A stretch of DNA of 64,000 nt from Thalassococcus sp. S3 (GTDB lineage Bacteria > Pseudomonadota > Alphaproteobacteria > Rhodobacterales > Rhodobacteraceae). The stretch lies in contig NZ_CP022303.1 of NCBI RefSeq assembly GCF_004216475.1, positions 2,232,001 to 2,296,000 on the forward strand, written 5' to 3'. Position 1 is the stretch's first letter. Every line of letters begins with the position of its first letter. The notes below the pieces were generated by a model that saw nothing but the letters and a program-made list of their open reading frames with translations, was not told the DNA's origin and searched no databases. The position numbers were made by a program, and so were the translations under genes. Positions 41,414 to 49,714 of this stretch are shown in pieces.

Positions 41414-43889
41414 CAGTCTTCTCCTTGTCGTCGTTGGCTTCTGGGGTTGCGGATGGATTGGCCTCGATCACGGCATCGGAGGGACCGAGCAATTCGGTGG
41501 CCCAGCCAAGATCGCGCCGGGCCAGCCAGGCGGCGGCGAAGCCGTCCCGACCGTGCTCGTCGAGGATCGCATCGATGGCGGCGTGATCGGATTTGGAGGA
41601 AGCCGCCGTGAAGGCGAGCGCGACTTCGCCGAGGCCGAGCGAGAAAAGCCGGTTGCCGCGGCGGGACTGGCAGTAATAGTCGCGCTTCGGCGTCGCGTGC
41701 GCGATGATCTCGATCTGCCGATCGTTCAGTCCGAAGCTGCGATAGGTCGCCGCGATCTGAGGCTCGAAGGCCCGCTCGTTGGGCAAGAAGACGCGGGTCG
41801 GGCAGCTCTCGATAATCGCGGGTGCGATGTCGGAGCCGTCGATATCGGCGAGCGACTGGGTGGCGAAGATCACGCTCGCGTTCTTCTTGCGGAGCGTTTT
41901 CAGCCATTCGCGTAGTTGTGAGCCGAATGTGGCGTCGTCGAGCGCGAGCCAGCCCTCGTCGACGATGATGAGGCTGGGCCGCCCGTCGAGCCGCGCTTCG
42001 ATCCGGTGGAAGAGATAGGCGAGCACGGCGGGCGCTGCGGCGGAGCCGATTAGCCCTTCCGTCTCGAAGGCCTGGAAGTCAGCACTGCCAAGCGCTTCGG
42101 TCTCTGCGTCGAGCAAGCGCCCGAAGGGTCCGCCGAGACAGAACGGCGCCAGCGCGCGCTTGAGATCGTTCGATTGCAAGAGGACCGATAGGCCAGTCAG
42201 CGTGCGTTCCTCGATCGGAGCCGATGCGAGCGAGGTCAGAGCCGACCAGAGATGGTCCCGCGCGACCGGGTCGATGGTAACGCCTTCTCGCGCGAGCAGT
42301 CCGGCGAGCCAGTCCTGCGCCCAAGCACGCTCTGCCGGATCGTCGATCCTGGCGAACGGTTGTAGCTGGACCGCGTTTTCTTCCTCCGACAGCGCCAGGC
42401 CGAGATCTTCCCAATCCCCGCCGCAGGCCATCGTAGCGCAGCGGATCGAACCGCCGAAATCGAAGGCGAAGACCTGTGACCTGTCATAGCGTCTGAACTG
42501 CAACGCCATGAGCGCGAGCAGGACTGATTTGCCTGCACCGGTCGGTCCGACAACCAACGTATGTCCAACATCGCCGACATGGGTCGAGAAGCGGAAAGGC
42601 GTCGCGCCTTGCGTCTCCGCATAGAAGAGCGGCGGTCCGTCCAGATGATCGTTGCGCTGTGGTCCGGCCCAGACCGCAGAAATCGGGATCATGTGCGCGA
42701 GGTTGAGCGTCGTGACCGGCGGTTGGCGGACATTTGCATAGAGATGCCCGGGCAGCGAGCCGAGCCAGGCTTCGATCGCGTTCAGCGTTTCCGGCATGCA
42801 GGTGAAGTCGCGGCCCTGCACGACCTTTTCGGCGAGCTTGATCTTGGCCTCTGCCGCCCGTTCGTCCGCGTCCCACACTGTGATCGTCGCGGTGACATAG
42901 GCCGCGCCGACGATGTCGCTGCCGAGTTCCTGCAGCGCTTCATCGGCATCGAGCGCTTTGTTGTCGGCATCCGAATCCAGGAGCGTCGATGCCTCGTTGG
43001 TCATTACCTCTTTCAGGATCGCCGCGACCGATTTGCGCTTGGCGAACCATTGGCGGCGGATGCGGGTGAAGAGCTTGGTGGCGTCGGTCTTGTCGAGACA
43101 GATCGCGCGCGTCGCCCAGCGATACTCGAAGGCCTGTGCGTTGAGCTCATCGAGCAGGCCCGGCCAGGTTGATGTCGGGAAGCCGACGATCGACAGTGTG
43201 CGCAGATGCGCCTCGCCGAGTTTCGGTGCGAGCCCGGCAACCAGCGGCTCGTCCGCCAGATAGGCGTCGAGATGCATCGGCGTCTCGGGCACGCGAACGG
43301 ATTGCCGCCGCGTCGAGATCGTTGAATGCAAATAGGAGAGCGTCTCCGCGTCTTTGAGCCAGGCAGCTTCCGGCATGAAGCCCTCGAAGAGATCGAGCAG
43401 CCGGTCCGAGCGCGAGCGGAACGCCGCGAGGTGTTCGTGTGGATTTGCGCCTTTGTTCGGCACGTCTTCGAAGAGCCACCCACTCGCCCTGCTCGTTTCG
43501 TCAGCGGGCGGCATCCATGTCAGCGTCAGGAAGTAGCGGCTCTCGAAATGACTGGATGCCTCTTCGAACTGCGCGCGTCGCTCGGCATCGACCAGGGCGG
43601 AGATCGGGTCGGGAAACTCCGACAGTGGATACTCGCGCGCCGGGATGCGCTGCGCTTCGACAAACACCGCCCATCCGGAGTCCAACCGACGCAAGGCGCT
43701 GTTGAGGCGCGCCGAGGTTGCGACCAGTTCGGCGGGTGTCGCCGAGTCGAGATCGGGACCGCGGAACCATGCCGTGCGCTGGAAACTGCCATCCTTGTTG
43801 AGGATCACGCCTTCGCTGATCAGCGCGGCCCAAGGCAGGAAATCGGCGAGGAGCGCAGCTTTGGAGCGGTACTCGGCGAGGCGCATCAT
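41391..43889 (-). CDS. trbE: Conjugal transfer ATPase TrbE (VirB4-like)
   Basis: The 832-residue ATPase energises pilus assembly and DNA transfer. It contains the CagE/TrbE/VirB4 N-terminal domain (SKAALLADFLPWAALISEGVI), Walker A VVGPTGAGKSVLL near the middle, Walker B LIIVDEGWLALDD, and ATQSLADI in the C-terminal motor. The frame extends upstream to 43958, but MMRLAEYRSK at 43889 sits 4 bases after trbD and matches homologues. Confidence 0.96.
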   Translation of the reverse strand: MMRLAEYRSKAALLADFLPWAALISEGVILNKDGSFQRTAWFRGPDLDSATPAELVATSARLNSALRRLDSGWAVFVEAQRIPAREYPLSEFPDPISALVDAERRAQFEEASSHFESRYFLTLTWMPPADETSRASGWLFEDVPNKGANPHEHLAAFRSRSDRLLDLFEGFMPEAAWLKDAETLSYLHSTISTRRQSVRVPETPMHLDAYLADEPLVAGLAPKLGEAHLRTLSIVGFPTSTWPGLLDELNAQAFEYRWATRAICLDKTDATKLFTRIRRQWFAKRKSVAAILKEVMTNEASTLLDSDADNKALDADEALQELGSDIVGAAYVTATITVWDADERAAEAKIKLAEKVVQGRDFTCMPETLNAIEAWLGSLPGHLYANVRQPPVTTLNLAHMIPISAVWAGPQRNDHLDGPPLFYAETQGATPFRFSTHVGDVGHTLVVGPTGAGKSVLLALMALQFRRYDRSQVFAFDFGGSIRCATMACGGDWEDLGLALSEEENAVQLQPFARIDDPAERAWAQDWLAGLLAREGVTIDPVARDHLWSALTSLASAPIEERTLTGLSVLLQSNDLKRALAPFCLGGPFGRLLDAETEALGSADFQAFETEGLIGSAAAPAVLAYLFHRIEARLDGRPSLIIVDEGWLALDDATFGSQLREWLKTLRKKNASVIFATQSLADIDGSDIAPAIIESCPTRVFLPNERAFEPQIAATYRSFGLNDRQIEIIAHATPKRDYYCQSRRGNRLFSLGLGEVALAFTAASSKSDHAAIDAILDEHGRDGFAAAWLARRDLGWATELLGPSDAVIEANPSATPEANDDKEKTDVQDQHT

Positions 43890-43893
43890 TGGG

Positions 43894-44163
43894 TCACACC
43901 CCCATCCAGGTCGGGTAGCGGAGATGACGGCGCGCCACGTCGGCGATCTGCGCATCACGCTTGGCTGCGTAAACAGCCAGCATGTGACCGACGGCCCAAA
44001 GCGCGAGCCCGACCAGCCAGAGCCGCAGCCCGAGGCCCACGGCGGCCGCTATGGTGCCATTCGCAATCGCGATGGTTCGTGGCGCGCCGCCGAGCAGGAT
44101 CGGCTCGGTCAATGCGCGATGGACGGGCGCGGTGAAGCCGGGGATGTCCGTCGGGTCGCTCAT
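43894..44163 (-). CDS. trbD: Conjugal transfer protein TrbD (VirB3-like)
   Basis: The 89-residue protein starts MSDPTDIPGFTAPVHRALTE, a typical VirB3/TrbD opening, and has one or two hydrophobic stretches (IANGTIAAAVGLGLRLWLVGLA). The longer frame to 44535 is a shadow of trbC. It overlaps trbC by 4 bases and precedes trbE by 4 bases. Confidence 0.92.
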   Translation of the reverse strand: MSDPTDIPGFTAPVHRALTEPILLGGAPRTIAIANGTIAAAVGLGLRLWLVGLALWAVGHMLAVYAAKRDAQIADVARRHLRYPTWMGV

Positions 44164-44492
44164 ACCATTGCGCCGCCGCCGAAGGAGAAGAAGCTGAGGA
44201 AGAAGCTCGATGCGGCGAAAGCGATCGATAGGCCGAAGACGATCTGCACGAGCCGGCGCGCGCCACCCGATGTGTCGCCGAAAGCGAGCGTCAGTCCGGT
44301 GATGATGATGATCATGACGGCGACGATCTTGGCGACCGGCCCTTCGATGGACTCGAGGATCGCTTGTAGCGGCGCTTCCCAGGGCATACCGGAGCCCGCC
44401 GCTTCGGCCTGACCGGCAACGAGCAGGAAGCCGATTGCGAGCGCCGACGCGTAGATCGGCAAGCGCGGGTAGAGTTGAAGCATTCGGGTCAT
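44160..44492 (-). CDS. trbC: Conjugal transfer pilin TrbC (VirB2-like)
   Basis: The 110-residue prepilin has a signal segment (PIYASALAIGFLLVAGQAEA, cleavage near AEA-AG) and two hydrophobic helices (KIVAVMIIIITGLTLAFG; LSIAFAASSFFLSFFSFG). This is the VirB2/TrbC layout. RP4 TrbC is cyclised after processing by the TraF peptidase, and a TraF homologue is present at 54481. It overlaps trbB and trbD by 4 bases each. Confidence 0.93.
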   Translation of the reverse strand: MTRMLQLYPRLPIYASALAIGFLLVAGQAEAAGSGMPWEAPLQAILESIEGPVAKIVAVMIIIITGLTLAFGDTSGGARRLVQIVFGLSIAFAASSFFLSFFSFGGGAMV

Positions 44493-45472
44493 GGCGTGTT
44501 TCCTTTCGGGCTGCTGAGAATGGTTTCGAGCGCATAGTCGCCGGCTGCGGTCAGGCCTGTGACGCGCGCAAGTTCGGCGAGGCGGCGGTCAGAGCCGCGC
44601 CCTTGCAGGACGGCGAGCACGTCGATGGTCTCCGCGATCAGAGAGCGCGGCACGGTGACGACGGCTTCCTGGATGAGCTGTTCGAGGCGGCGCAGCGCGC
44701 CGATCGCCGAACCCGCATGGATCGTCCCGATGCCGCCCGGATGGCCGGTGCCCCAGGCCTTGAGGAGATCGAGCGCCTCGGGCCCGCGCACCTCGCCGAT
44801 CGGGATGCGATCCGGGCGCAGACGGAGCGAAGATCGGACGAGATCGGATAGCGTGGCGACGCCATCCTTGGTGCGCAGGGCGACCAGATTGGGCGTTGTG
44901 CATTGCAGCTCGCGCGTGTCCTCGATCAAGACGACTCGATCGGAGGTTTTAGCCACTTCGGCGAGCAGTGCGTTGGTGAGCGTGGTTTTCCCGGTCGAGG
45001 TGCCGCCGCCGACCAAGATGTTGGCGCGGGACGCGACGGCTTCGCGCAGCGCGTTGGCTGCGACCTCATCCATGATCCCGGTGCGGACATAATCGTCGAG
45101 GGTGAAGACGGCGACGGCGGGCTTGCGGATGGCGAATGTCGGGGCAGCGACGACGGGCGGAAGAAGTCCCTCGAACCGCTCACCCGTCCCGGGAAGCTCG
45201 GCAGAAACCCGCGGTGCTTCCGCGTGAACTTCGGCTCCTACATGATGGGCGACAAGGCGGACGATCCGCTCGCCATCGTCAGCGGTAAGCGTCGCGCCCG
45301 TATCGCATAGCCCGTCGCCGATCCGGTCGACCCAAAGACGACCGCACGGATTGAGCATCACTTCGACGACCGCGTCTTCGTCGAGCCAGGCCGCGATATC
45401 GCTGCCTAGCGCCGTGCGGAGCATGCGGGAACCGCGCTCGATCGCTGCTGATTTGAGAGTGTGGACGGTCAT
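44489..45472 (-). CDS. trbB: Conjugal transfer ATPase TrbB (VirB11-like)
   Basis: The 327-residue hexameric ATPase has Walker [14 protein letters not shown], the Asp box [12 protein letters not shown], and the His/Walker B region [17 protein letters not shown] with [14 protein letters not shown]. It is the first gene of the ten-gene trb operon. A 238-base gap lies upstream, the likely site of the trb promoter, although I could not identify one with confidence. Confidence 0.96.
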   Translation of the reverse strand: MTVHTLKSAAIERGSRMLRTALGSDIAAWLDEDAVVEVMLNPCGRLWVDRIGDGLCDTGATLTADDGERIVRLVAHHVGAEVHAEAPRVSAELPGTGERFEGLLPPVVAAPTFAIRKPAVAVFTLDDYVRTGIMDEVAANALREAVASRANILVGGGTSTGKTTLTNALLAEVAKTSDRVVLIEDTRELQCTTPNLVALRTKDGVATLSDLVRSSLRLRPDRIPIGEVRGPEALDLLKAWGTGHPGGIGTIHAGSAIGALRRLEQLIQEAVVTVPRSLIAETIDVLAVLQGRGSDRRLAELARVTGLTAAGDYALETILSSPKGNTP

Positions 45473-45710
45473 TCGCGGCCCCGCATCTGGTTACGGGGTC
45501 GATCAAGAAGACTTTTGTTTGTCGTTCAGCAACAGCTTTGACGGCGTAGTAGTAAGTTGGCGAAGAGAGGCAGGCTGTTGGGTGTTCGGTCTACTCTCGG
45601 AATTGACTGTGGACGTTCGATGTGCGGGATTTTTCTGCCGTTCGTGCTAGCTCACCAAACGTCCGCTTGTCTATCAAGCCATGCTCAAGCGTGTCCTGCA
45701 AAAAAGACGG

Positions 45711-46613
45711 CTAGCCTTTCTTTTGTGGCGACTTCGATTTGACGAACTGAACGAATCCTTCGAGCACTGCCGATGTTTTCGCTGGGTGCCAAGCAAGAGC
45801 AAGCGGTAGCTCAGGTGATTTGCCTTCGACCGGGATGAAAGCAACGTCGCCGCGCCCCAGTTGCTTCATCGAACTGATTACGAACCCAACACCGTGACCT
45901 GCCCCAATGAGACCTAGAACAGCAATTGAGTTACCGACCTCTTGCCGAATACGAGGCGAGAAGCCTGCTTTGGTACACATTGCGATAATGCGATCATAAA
46001 TAAATGGGCCAGTGCGCCTTTCGACCAACACGAACTCCTCGCGTGCCAGATCGGCGACCCGAATGGACTTCCGGTCGGCATACGGATGATCGCTTGGCAA
46101 AACGTTTACATAGGATGCTCGGCTGATTGGATGAAGCTGAAGGTTTGGGGCGGCGGTCAAGGGATGAACGAAACCCGCATCAAGGCGCCCAGTAGCAACT
46201 CCGTCTTCGATCTCAGCTGAAAGACCCTCTTTCAATTCGAGGCGAACATCTGGTCGCAGGCTGGCAAAATCCCGAAGCAACTTCGGAACGTCCCCAATGA
46301 ATGAGACGGGCGTGTAGCCGATGCGAATCTGGCCGGATAGACCACTCGCGATGGAAGCAGCTGATTCGCGTACGAAGGCCGAACGTTCGAGCAGATCACG
46401 CGCATGGGGAAGGAATTGCCGCCCGGTCTCCAGAAGCGACACACCCGCACGCGAGCGGTCAAACAGACGCATTCCAAGTTCGTCCTCTAGGCGCGCGATC
46501 CGAATACTGAACGCGGGCTGGCTCACACCGAGTTCTGCAGCAGCGGATCGGAAGTTGAGCGTTCGCGCCAACGTGCAAAAGGCTTCGAGACCGCGAAGGT
46601 CCATGTCAGACAC
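45711..46613 (-). CDS. LysR-family transcriptional regulator
   Basis: The 300-residue regulator has the winged helix GLEAFCTLARTLNFRSAAAEL, VSQPAFSIRIARLEDELG, DRSRAGVSLLETG and a substrate-binding-like domain. It is divergent from the beta-propeller gene with 106 bases between, so it probably controls the propeller/P460/b561 cassette. It sits between trbB and that cassette. Confidence 0.9.
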   Translation of the reverse strand: MSDMDLRGLEAFCTLARTLNFRSAAAELGVSQPAFSIRIARLEDELGMRLFDRSRAGVSLLETGRQFLPHARDLLERSAFVRESAASIASGLSGQIRIGYTPVSFIGDVPKLLRDFASLRPDVRLELKEGLSAEIEDGVATGRLDAGFVHPLTAAPNLQLHPISRASYVNVLPSDHPYADRKSIRVADLAREEFVLVERRTGPFIYDRIIAMCTKAGFSPRIRQEVGNSIAVLGLIGAGHGVGFVISSMKQLGRGDVAFIPVEGKSPELPLALAWHPAKTSAVLEGFVQFVKSKSPQKKG

Positions 46614-46719
46614 CTCCAGCTAATAAACAAAAACTATCAATTACCATTTCATCTTTATTGGAACAGATCAATCAAGCACCCCACTTCAGCGTAAATGCAA
46701 CACGTTGAGGAGTTCGTTT

Positions 46720-48060
46720 ATGTGCCCTGTCCACCGCTTTAACCATCCGACGGCGCTACTCGCGTTCGGCCTTCTGGTATCACCCTCGGTACTCGCCGCG
46801 CAGGACGCCCCGTTCGCAAATGCCGATTTGGTGGCGCTCTCGGATGGTGCCATGGTAGCAACGGGTTACATTGACGGTCTTCTCGGCTCCCGAGCGCCGG
46901 ACCTTCTGAGCGTTCTGAGCCGCAGCGCCGATGGCACCTGGGTTCGAAGTGATGTCGACGTGTCCAACTCTGTTGCGACTTGGCCGAATGTGCTCGCCGT
47001 GACAGCCGACGGTCAAATCGCGGTCTCGACAGAGCCATTCGCCCAGCCAGCCGAAGATGCCCGCGAGTTCAGCGAGATCGAGCAAGGCAACACGTTAACA
47101 GTCATAGACCTGTCCGATCGTGCAAATCCCACCGTGATCCAGACGGTCGAGGCTGCGGGCCAGCCAACCGCTATCGACATCCATCCTTCCGGGGAACTGA
47201 TCGCAGTGACTTATGCGGCCTCGGGTCAAATCGCTCTCTACCCCCTCGAAGACCGGCAACTCGGCGAGCCGATAGTGCAGGATCTTGGGATTGAAGACAT
47301 CGACAATACATTCGTTCCGGAAATCAAGTGGCACCCGTCCGGCGAGTTCGCGGCCGTAACGCTCGGCGGGGCAGCCAGGATTGCCTTCTTCCGGTATTCA
47401 GATGGTGTGTTGGAGCCATGGGGTTCGTCGATTTCTACCGCGCCGCTTCCAGGAAAGGGGGAGTGGAGTTTAGACGGGCGGCACTTCCTCGTCACCACGA
47501 TCAACATCACCGGCGATCTTGCGCAGCTTGGCTATGGCCGCGCCAGCAGCCTTCTCACTGTCGTGCGATTTGACGACAACGACGCACCAGACTCCGTACC
47601 GCGTCGCGCCAATGACCGCTCGCCGACCTTCGAAAGCGAGCCGGTACAACATGCAGTGGCTGCTGTCGCCCCCTTCGGGATGGGCTATGTTGAGAACTTC
47701 GCGATCTCTCCGGACGGCGCCTATGTCGTCGGCTTGAACATGGTCGCATCATGGCTGCCGAAAGACCATCCTGGTCACACGGATTATAGCGAGTTGACTG
47801 TCCTCGAGATCGATGTCGAGACCGGCGCAGTCCTAGCCATCGGTGCGACGCGCCTACCGAACGTAACACTCCCGCAAGGCATCGTTTTCGATGATGAAGG
47901 ACGTCATGTTGCAGTGACAAGCTACCAGGGGCCGGATGGTGGGCCTGGGCAGATTGAGTTCTGGTCGTTCACACCCGATGGTGATGATCCGTTTGCCCGT
48001 GTCGGCGATGCGATCCCCGCACCGCGCGGTGTGCACTTCCTAACGAAAGTCGCGCGTTAA
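46720..48060 (+). CDS. Exported beta-propeller protein
   Basis: The 446-residue protein starts with a signal peptide (TALLAFGLLVSPSVLAAQDA). Repeats follow with the propeller pattern AIDIHPSGELIAVTYA, IKWHPSGEFAAVTLG, GEWSLDGRHFLVTT, NFAISPDGAYVVGLN and IVFDDEGRHVAVTSYQ. Each has the x-P/D-G-x-x-hydrophobic turn of WD40-like/lactonase-type propellers. No catalytic residues are evident. It may bind a cytochrome or substrate in the periplasm. ATG 46720 with GAGG 9 bases upstream is preferred over TTG 46705. Confidence 0.8.
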   Translation: MCPVHRFNHPTALLAFGLLVSPSVLAAQDAPFANADLVALSDGAMVATGYIDGLLGSRAPDLLSVLSRSADGTWVRSDVDVSNSVATWPNVLAVTADGQIAVSTEPFAQPAEDAREFSEIEQGNTLTVIDLSDRANPTVIQTVEAAGQPTAIDIHPSGELIAVTYAASGQIALYPLEDRQLGEPIVQDLGIEDIDNTFVPEIKWHPSGEFAAVTLGGAARIAFFRYSDGVLEPWGSSISTAPLPGKGEWSLDGRHFLVTTINITGDLAQLGYGRASSLLTVVRFDDNDAPDSVPRRANDRSPTFESEPVQHAVAAVAPFGMGYVENFAISPDGAYVVGLNMVASWLPKDHPGHTDYSELTVLEIDVETGAVLAIGATRLPNVTLPQGIVFDDEGRHVAVTSYQGPDGGPGQIEFWSFTPDGDDPFARVGDAIPAPRGVHFLTKVAR

Positions 48061-48113
48061 CATTGAGCCACGCGTTGTCAGCGCTAGATCGGGCGCGCAT
48101 TCATGAGGGCTAA

Positions 48114-48617
48114 ATGAAACAAAAGCTGCTAGTAATTGCAATGGCTGCGCTTGGCATTACTGCTTACGCTGCCACAAGCCTCCCCGAAACAGATCGCTAC
48201 GGCGATACTTTTTTCGCCTATGCACAAGTCGACCGTCCGAACGGTACGTATCGCCGAATGCTTGTCACACCACAAACGATTGCTGCGGCACGAAGGGGTG
48301 AGCCGCTTCCGGACGGCACGCGGATTTTAATGGAGTCCTACTACTCGCAAGGTGAAGTCGGCACGGTTTTCCACAAACGTAAGGTGGCGGGCCAATGGCA
48401 CTACGGTTCGTTCTCCGGCTCGGGCGAACCAAACTTTGCCACAAGGCCGCAAGCCTCGTGCATCTCCTGTCATGCGACTGCGGCCGAAACAGACTTCACC
48501 TTCACGCGCCCCTCACTGGACGCGGCGTCGCAGTACGGCCTATCGCATTTCACATGCGACCGGGGTGGACGTTCACCTTGTGAGGCGCATGTCTATTTAG
48601 ACGGCGCTGCACGTTGA
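48114..48617 (+). CDS. Cytochrome P460-family protein
   Basis: The 167-residue protein has a signal peptide (LLVIAMAALGITAYA), the P460 N-terminal pattern RYGDTFFAYAQVDRPNGTYRRMLV and a single c-type haem motif CISCH near residue 119. Cytochromes P460 are periplasmic haem enzymes that oxidise hydroxylamine or dispose of NO-type species. The gene overlaps the following b561 gene by TTGA, so electron transfer between the two is plausible. Confidence 0.82.
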   Translation: MKQKLLVIAMAALGITAYAATSLPETDRYGDTFFAYAQVDRPNGTYRRMLVTPQTIAAARRGEPLPDGTRILMESYYSQGEVGTVFHKRKVAGQWHYGSFSGSGEPNFATRPQASCISCHATAAETDFTFTRPSLDAASQYGLSHFTCDRGGRSPCEAHVYLDGAAR

Positions 48618-49165
48618 GCATTTCGGCTCAGGGTTGTTCAGATCGACATGGTCTAGCAATGCGTCTGCTCCATTGGCTCACTGTGGTACTCGTACTCATA
48701 CAGCTTGTTTTGGCCGGACTGAACGCTTGGCTCTATGAGCCGCGACCGATCCTGGCCGAAGCGCTCGTTCAGGCCCATATTTCCTTAGGCGCAATTCTCT
48801 TTGTCTTGACGATCGCGCGGATTGCAGTGCGCACCTTCGGCTATCGCGCACCACCAAGTGCTTCACGTTGGCGTGTGGTCGCGGAAGCGGTGCAGCTGGT
48901 TCTCTACATCTGCCTGTTCATGCTGCCAATCTCGGGCTACATCCGTCTTGCCGCGTTAGGCTTCCCTATCGAATTGTTCGGAACGGTTACTCTTCCGACT
49001 ATGTTGCCGACACCTGAACTCGCACTGCGGGCTGCAGCTGTACACAACGCGATCGCACGCATTTTGATAGGCGCCATACTAATCCATTTTGCCGGCGCTC
49101 TATTTCACCGTCGATTGACCGGCGAAGACATTGCTCACCGGATCGGTTTCGGCAGCAGAACGTGA
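48614..49165 (+). CDS. Cytochrome b561-family membrane protein
   Basis: The 183-residue protein has four membrane helices with histidines positioned for two b haems (MRLLHWLTVVLVL; QAHISLGAILFVLTIARI; FAGALFHRRLTGEDIAHRI region). Prokaryotic b561 proteins move electrons between quinones and periplasmic partners, here probably the P460 encoded before it. The TTG start at 48614 overlaps the P460 stop; an ATG lies further in, but it would cut the conserved R-(A)M-HWL entry. Confidence 0.82.
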   Translation: MSISAQGCSDRHGLAMRLLHWLTVVLVLIQLVLAGLNAWLYEPRPILAEALVQAHISLGAILFVLTIARIAVRTFGYRAPPSASRWRVVAEAVQLVLYICLFMLPISGYIRLAALGFPIELFGTVTLPTMLPTPELALRAAAVHNAIARILIGAILIHFAGALFHRRLTGEDIAHRIGFGSRT

Positions 49166-49297
49166 AGCTCATGTTTGGCGCGCTCACGCGGTATGTTTGA
49201 GCGAAACGTTCCTGGCGCTGGCTATGCTGTGAATCTGCAATTCGCATACGATGCAGCATCGGTCGCTCTGGCCCGAAGCGGCCATAAGTTCCTTTTT

Positions 49298-49711
49298 TTA
49301 CCGCTTTATATCCTCTGACACCTCCTTGGTCAGTGTCTTACCCTTCGCCATCCTCCGCCCGAGCGTCTCTACGAACCCGTAGTACCGTTGCTTGCCCGAC
49401 GCTCGCGCGGCCTCCTTCATATCGACCGGCAGCGGTGGTGTGGTCGTGAGCCAGAACTTTACGAAGAGCGCTACAGCCTCATTGCCGATGGAGACATCCC
49501 GCTCAAGCCGGTCGACGGCCCGAGTCAATCGGTCCAACCGCCGAACAATCGCGGCCTCCCGCTGATCTGCTCCATCAGGCGACAGGAATGCGGCGAGCGC
49601 GGCTTCCACGATCTGCGATTTCGACACTTTCCGGCGCACCGCCAACGCCTCTAGCTCACCGGACAGAGCAGGGTCAAAATACACATTCAAACGGTCCTTC
49701 TTCACGACCAT
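49298..49711 (-). CDS. Ribbon-helix-helix (CopG-type) conjugation protein
   Basis: The 137-residue protein opens with a ribbon-helix-helix: KKDRLNVYFDPALSGELEAL, then RRKVSKSQIVEAALAAFL, followed by a coiled helical middle (RRLDRLTRAVDRLERDV). It sits directly before traG, 3 bases apart, in the DNA-processing operon. In relatives this position is occupied by a small relaxosome accessory protein that binds oriT DNA. Confidence 0.85.
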   Translation of the reverse strand: MVVKKDRLNVYFDPALSGELEALAVRRKVSKSQIVEAALAAFLSPDGADQREAAIVRRLDRLTRAVDRLERDVSIGNEAVALFVKFWLTTTPPLPVDMKEAARASGKQRYYGFVETLGRRMAKGKTLTKEVSEDIKR

Positions 49712-49714
49712 CTC

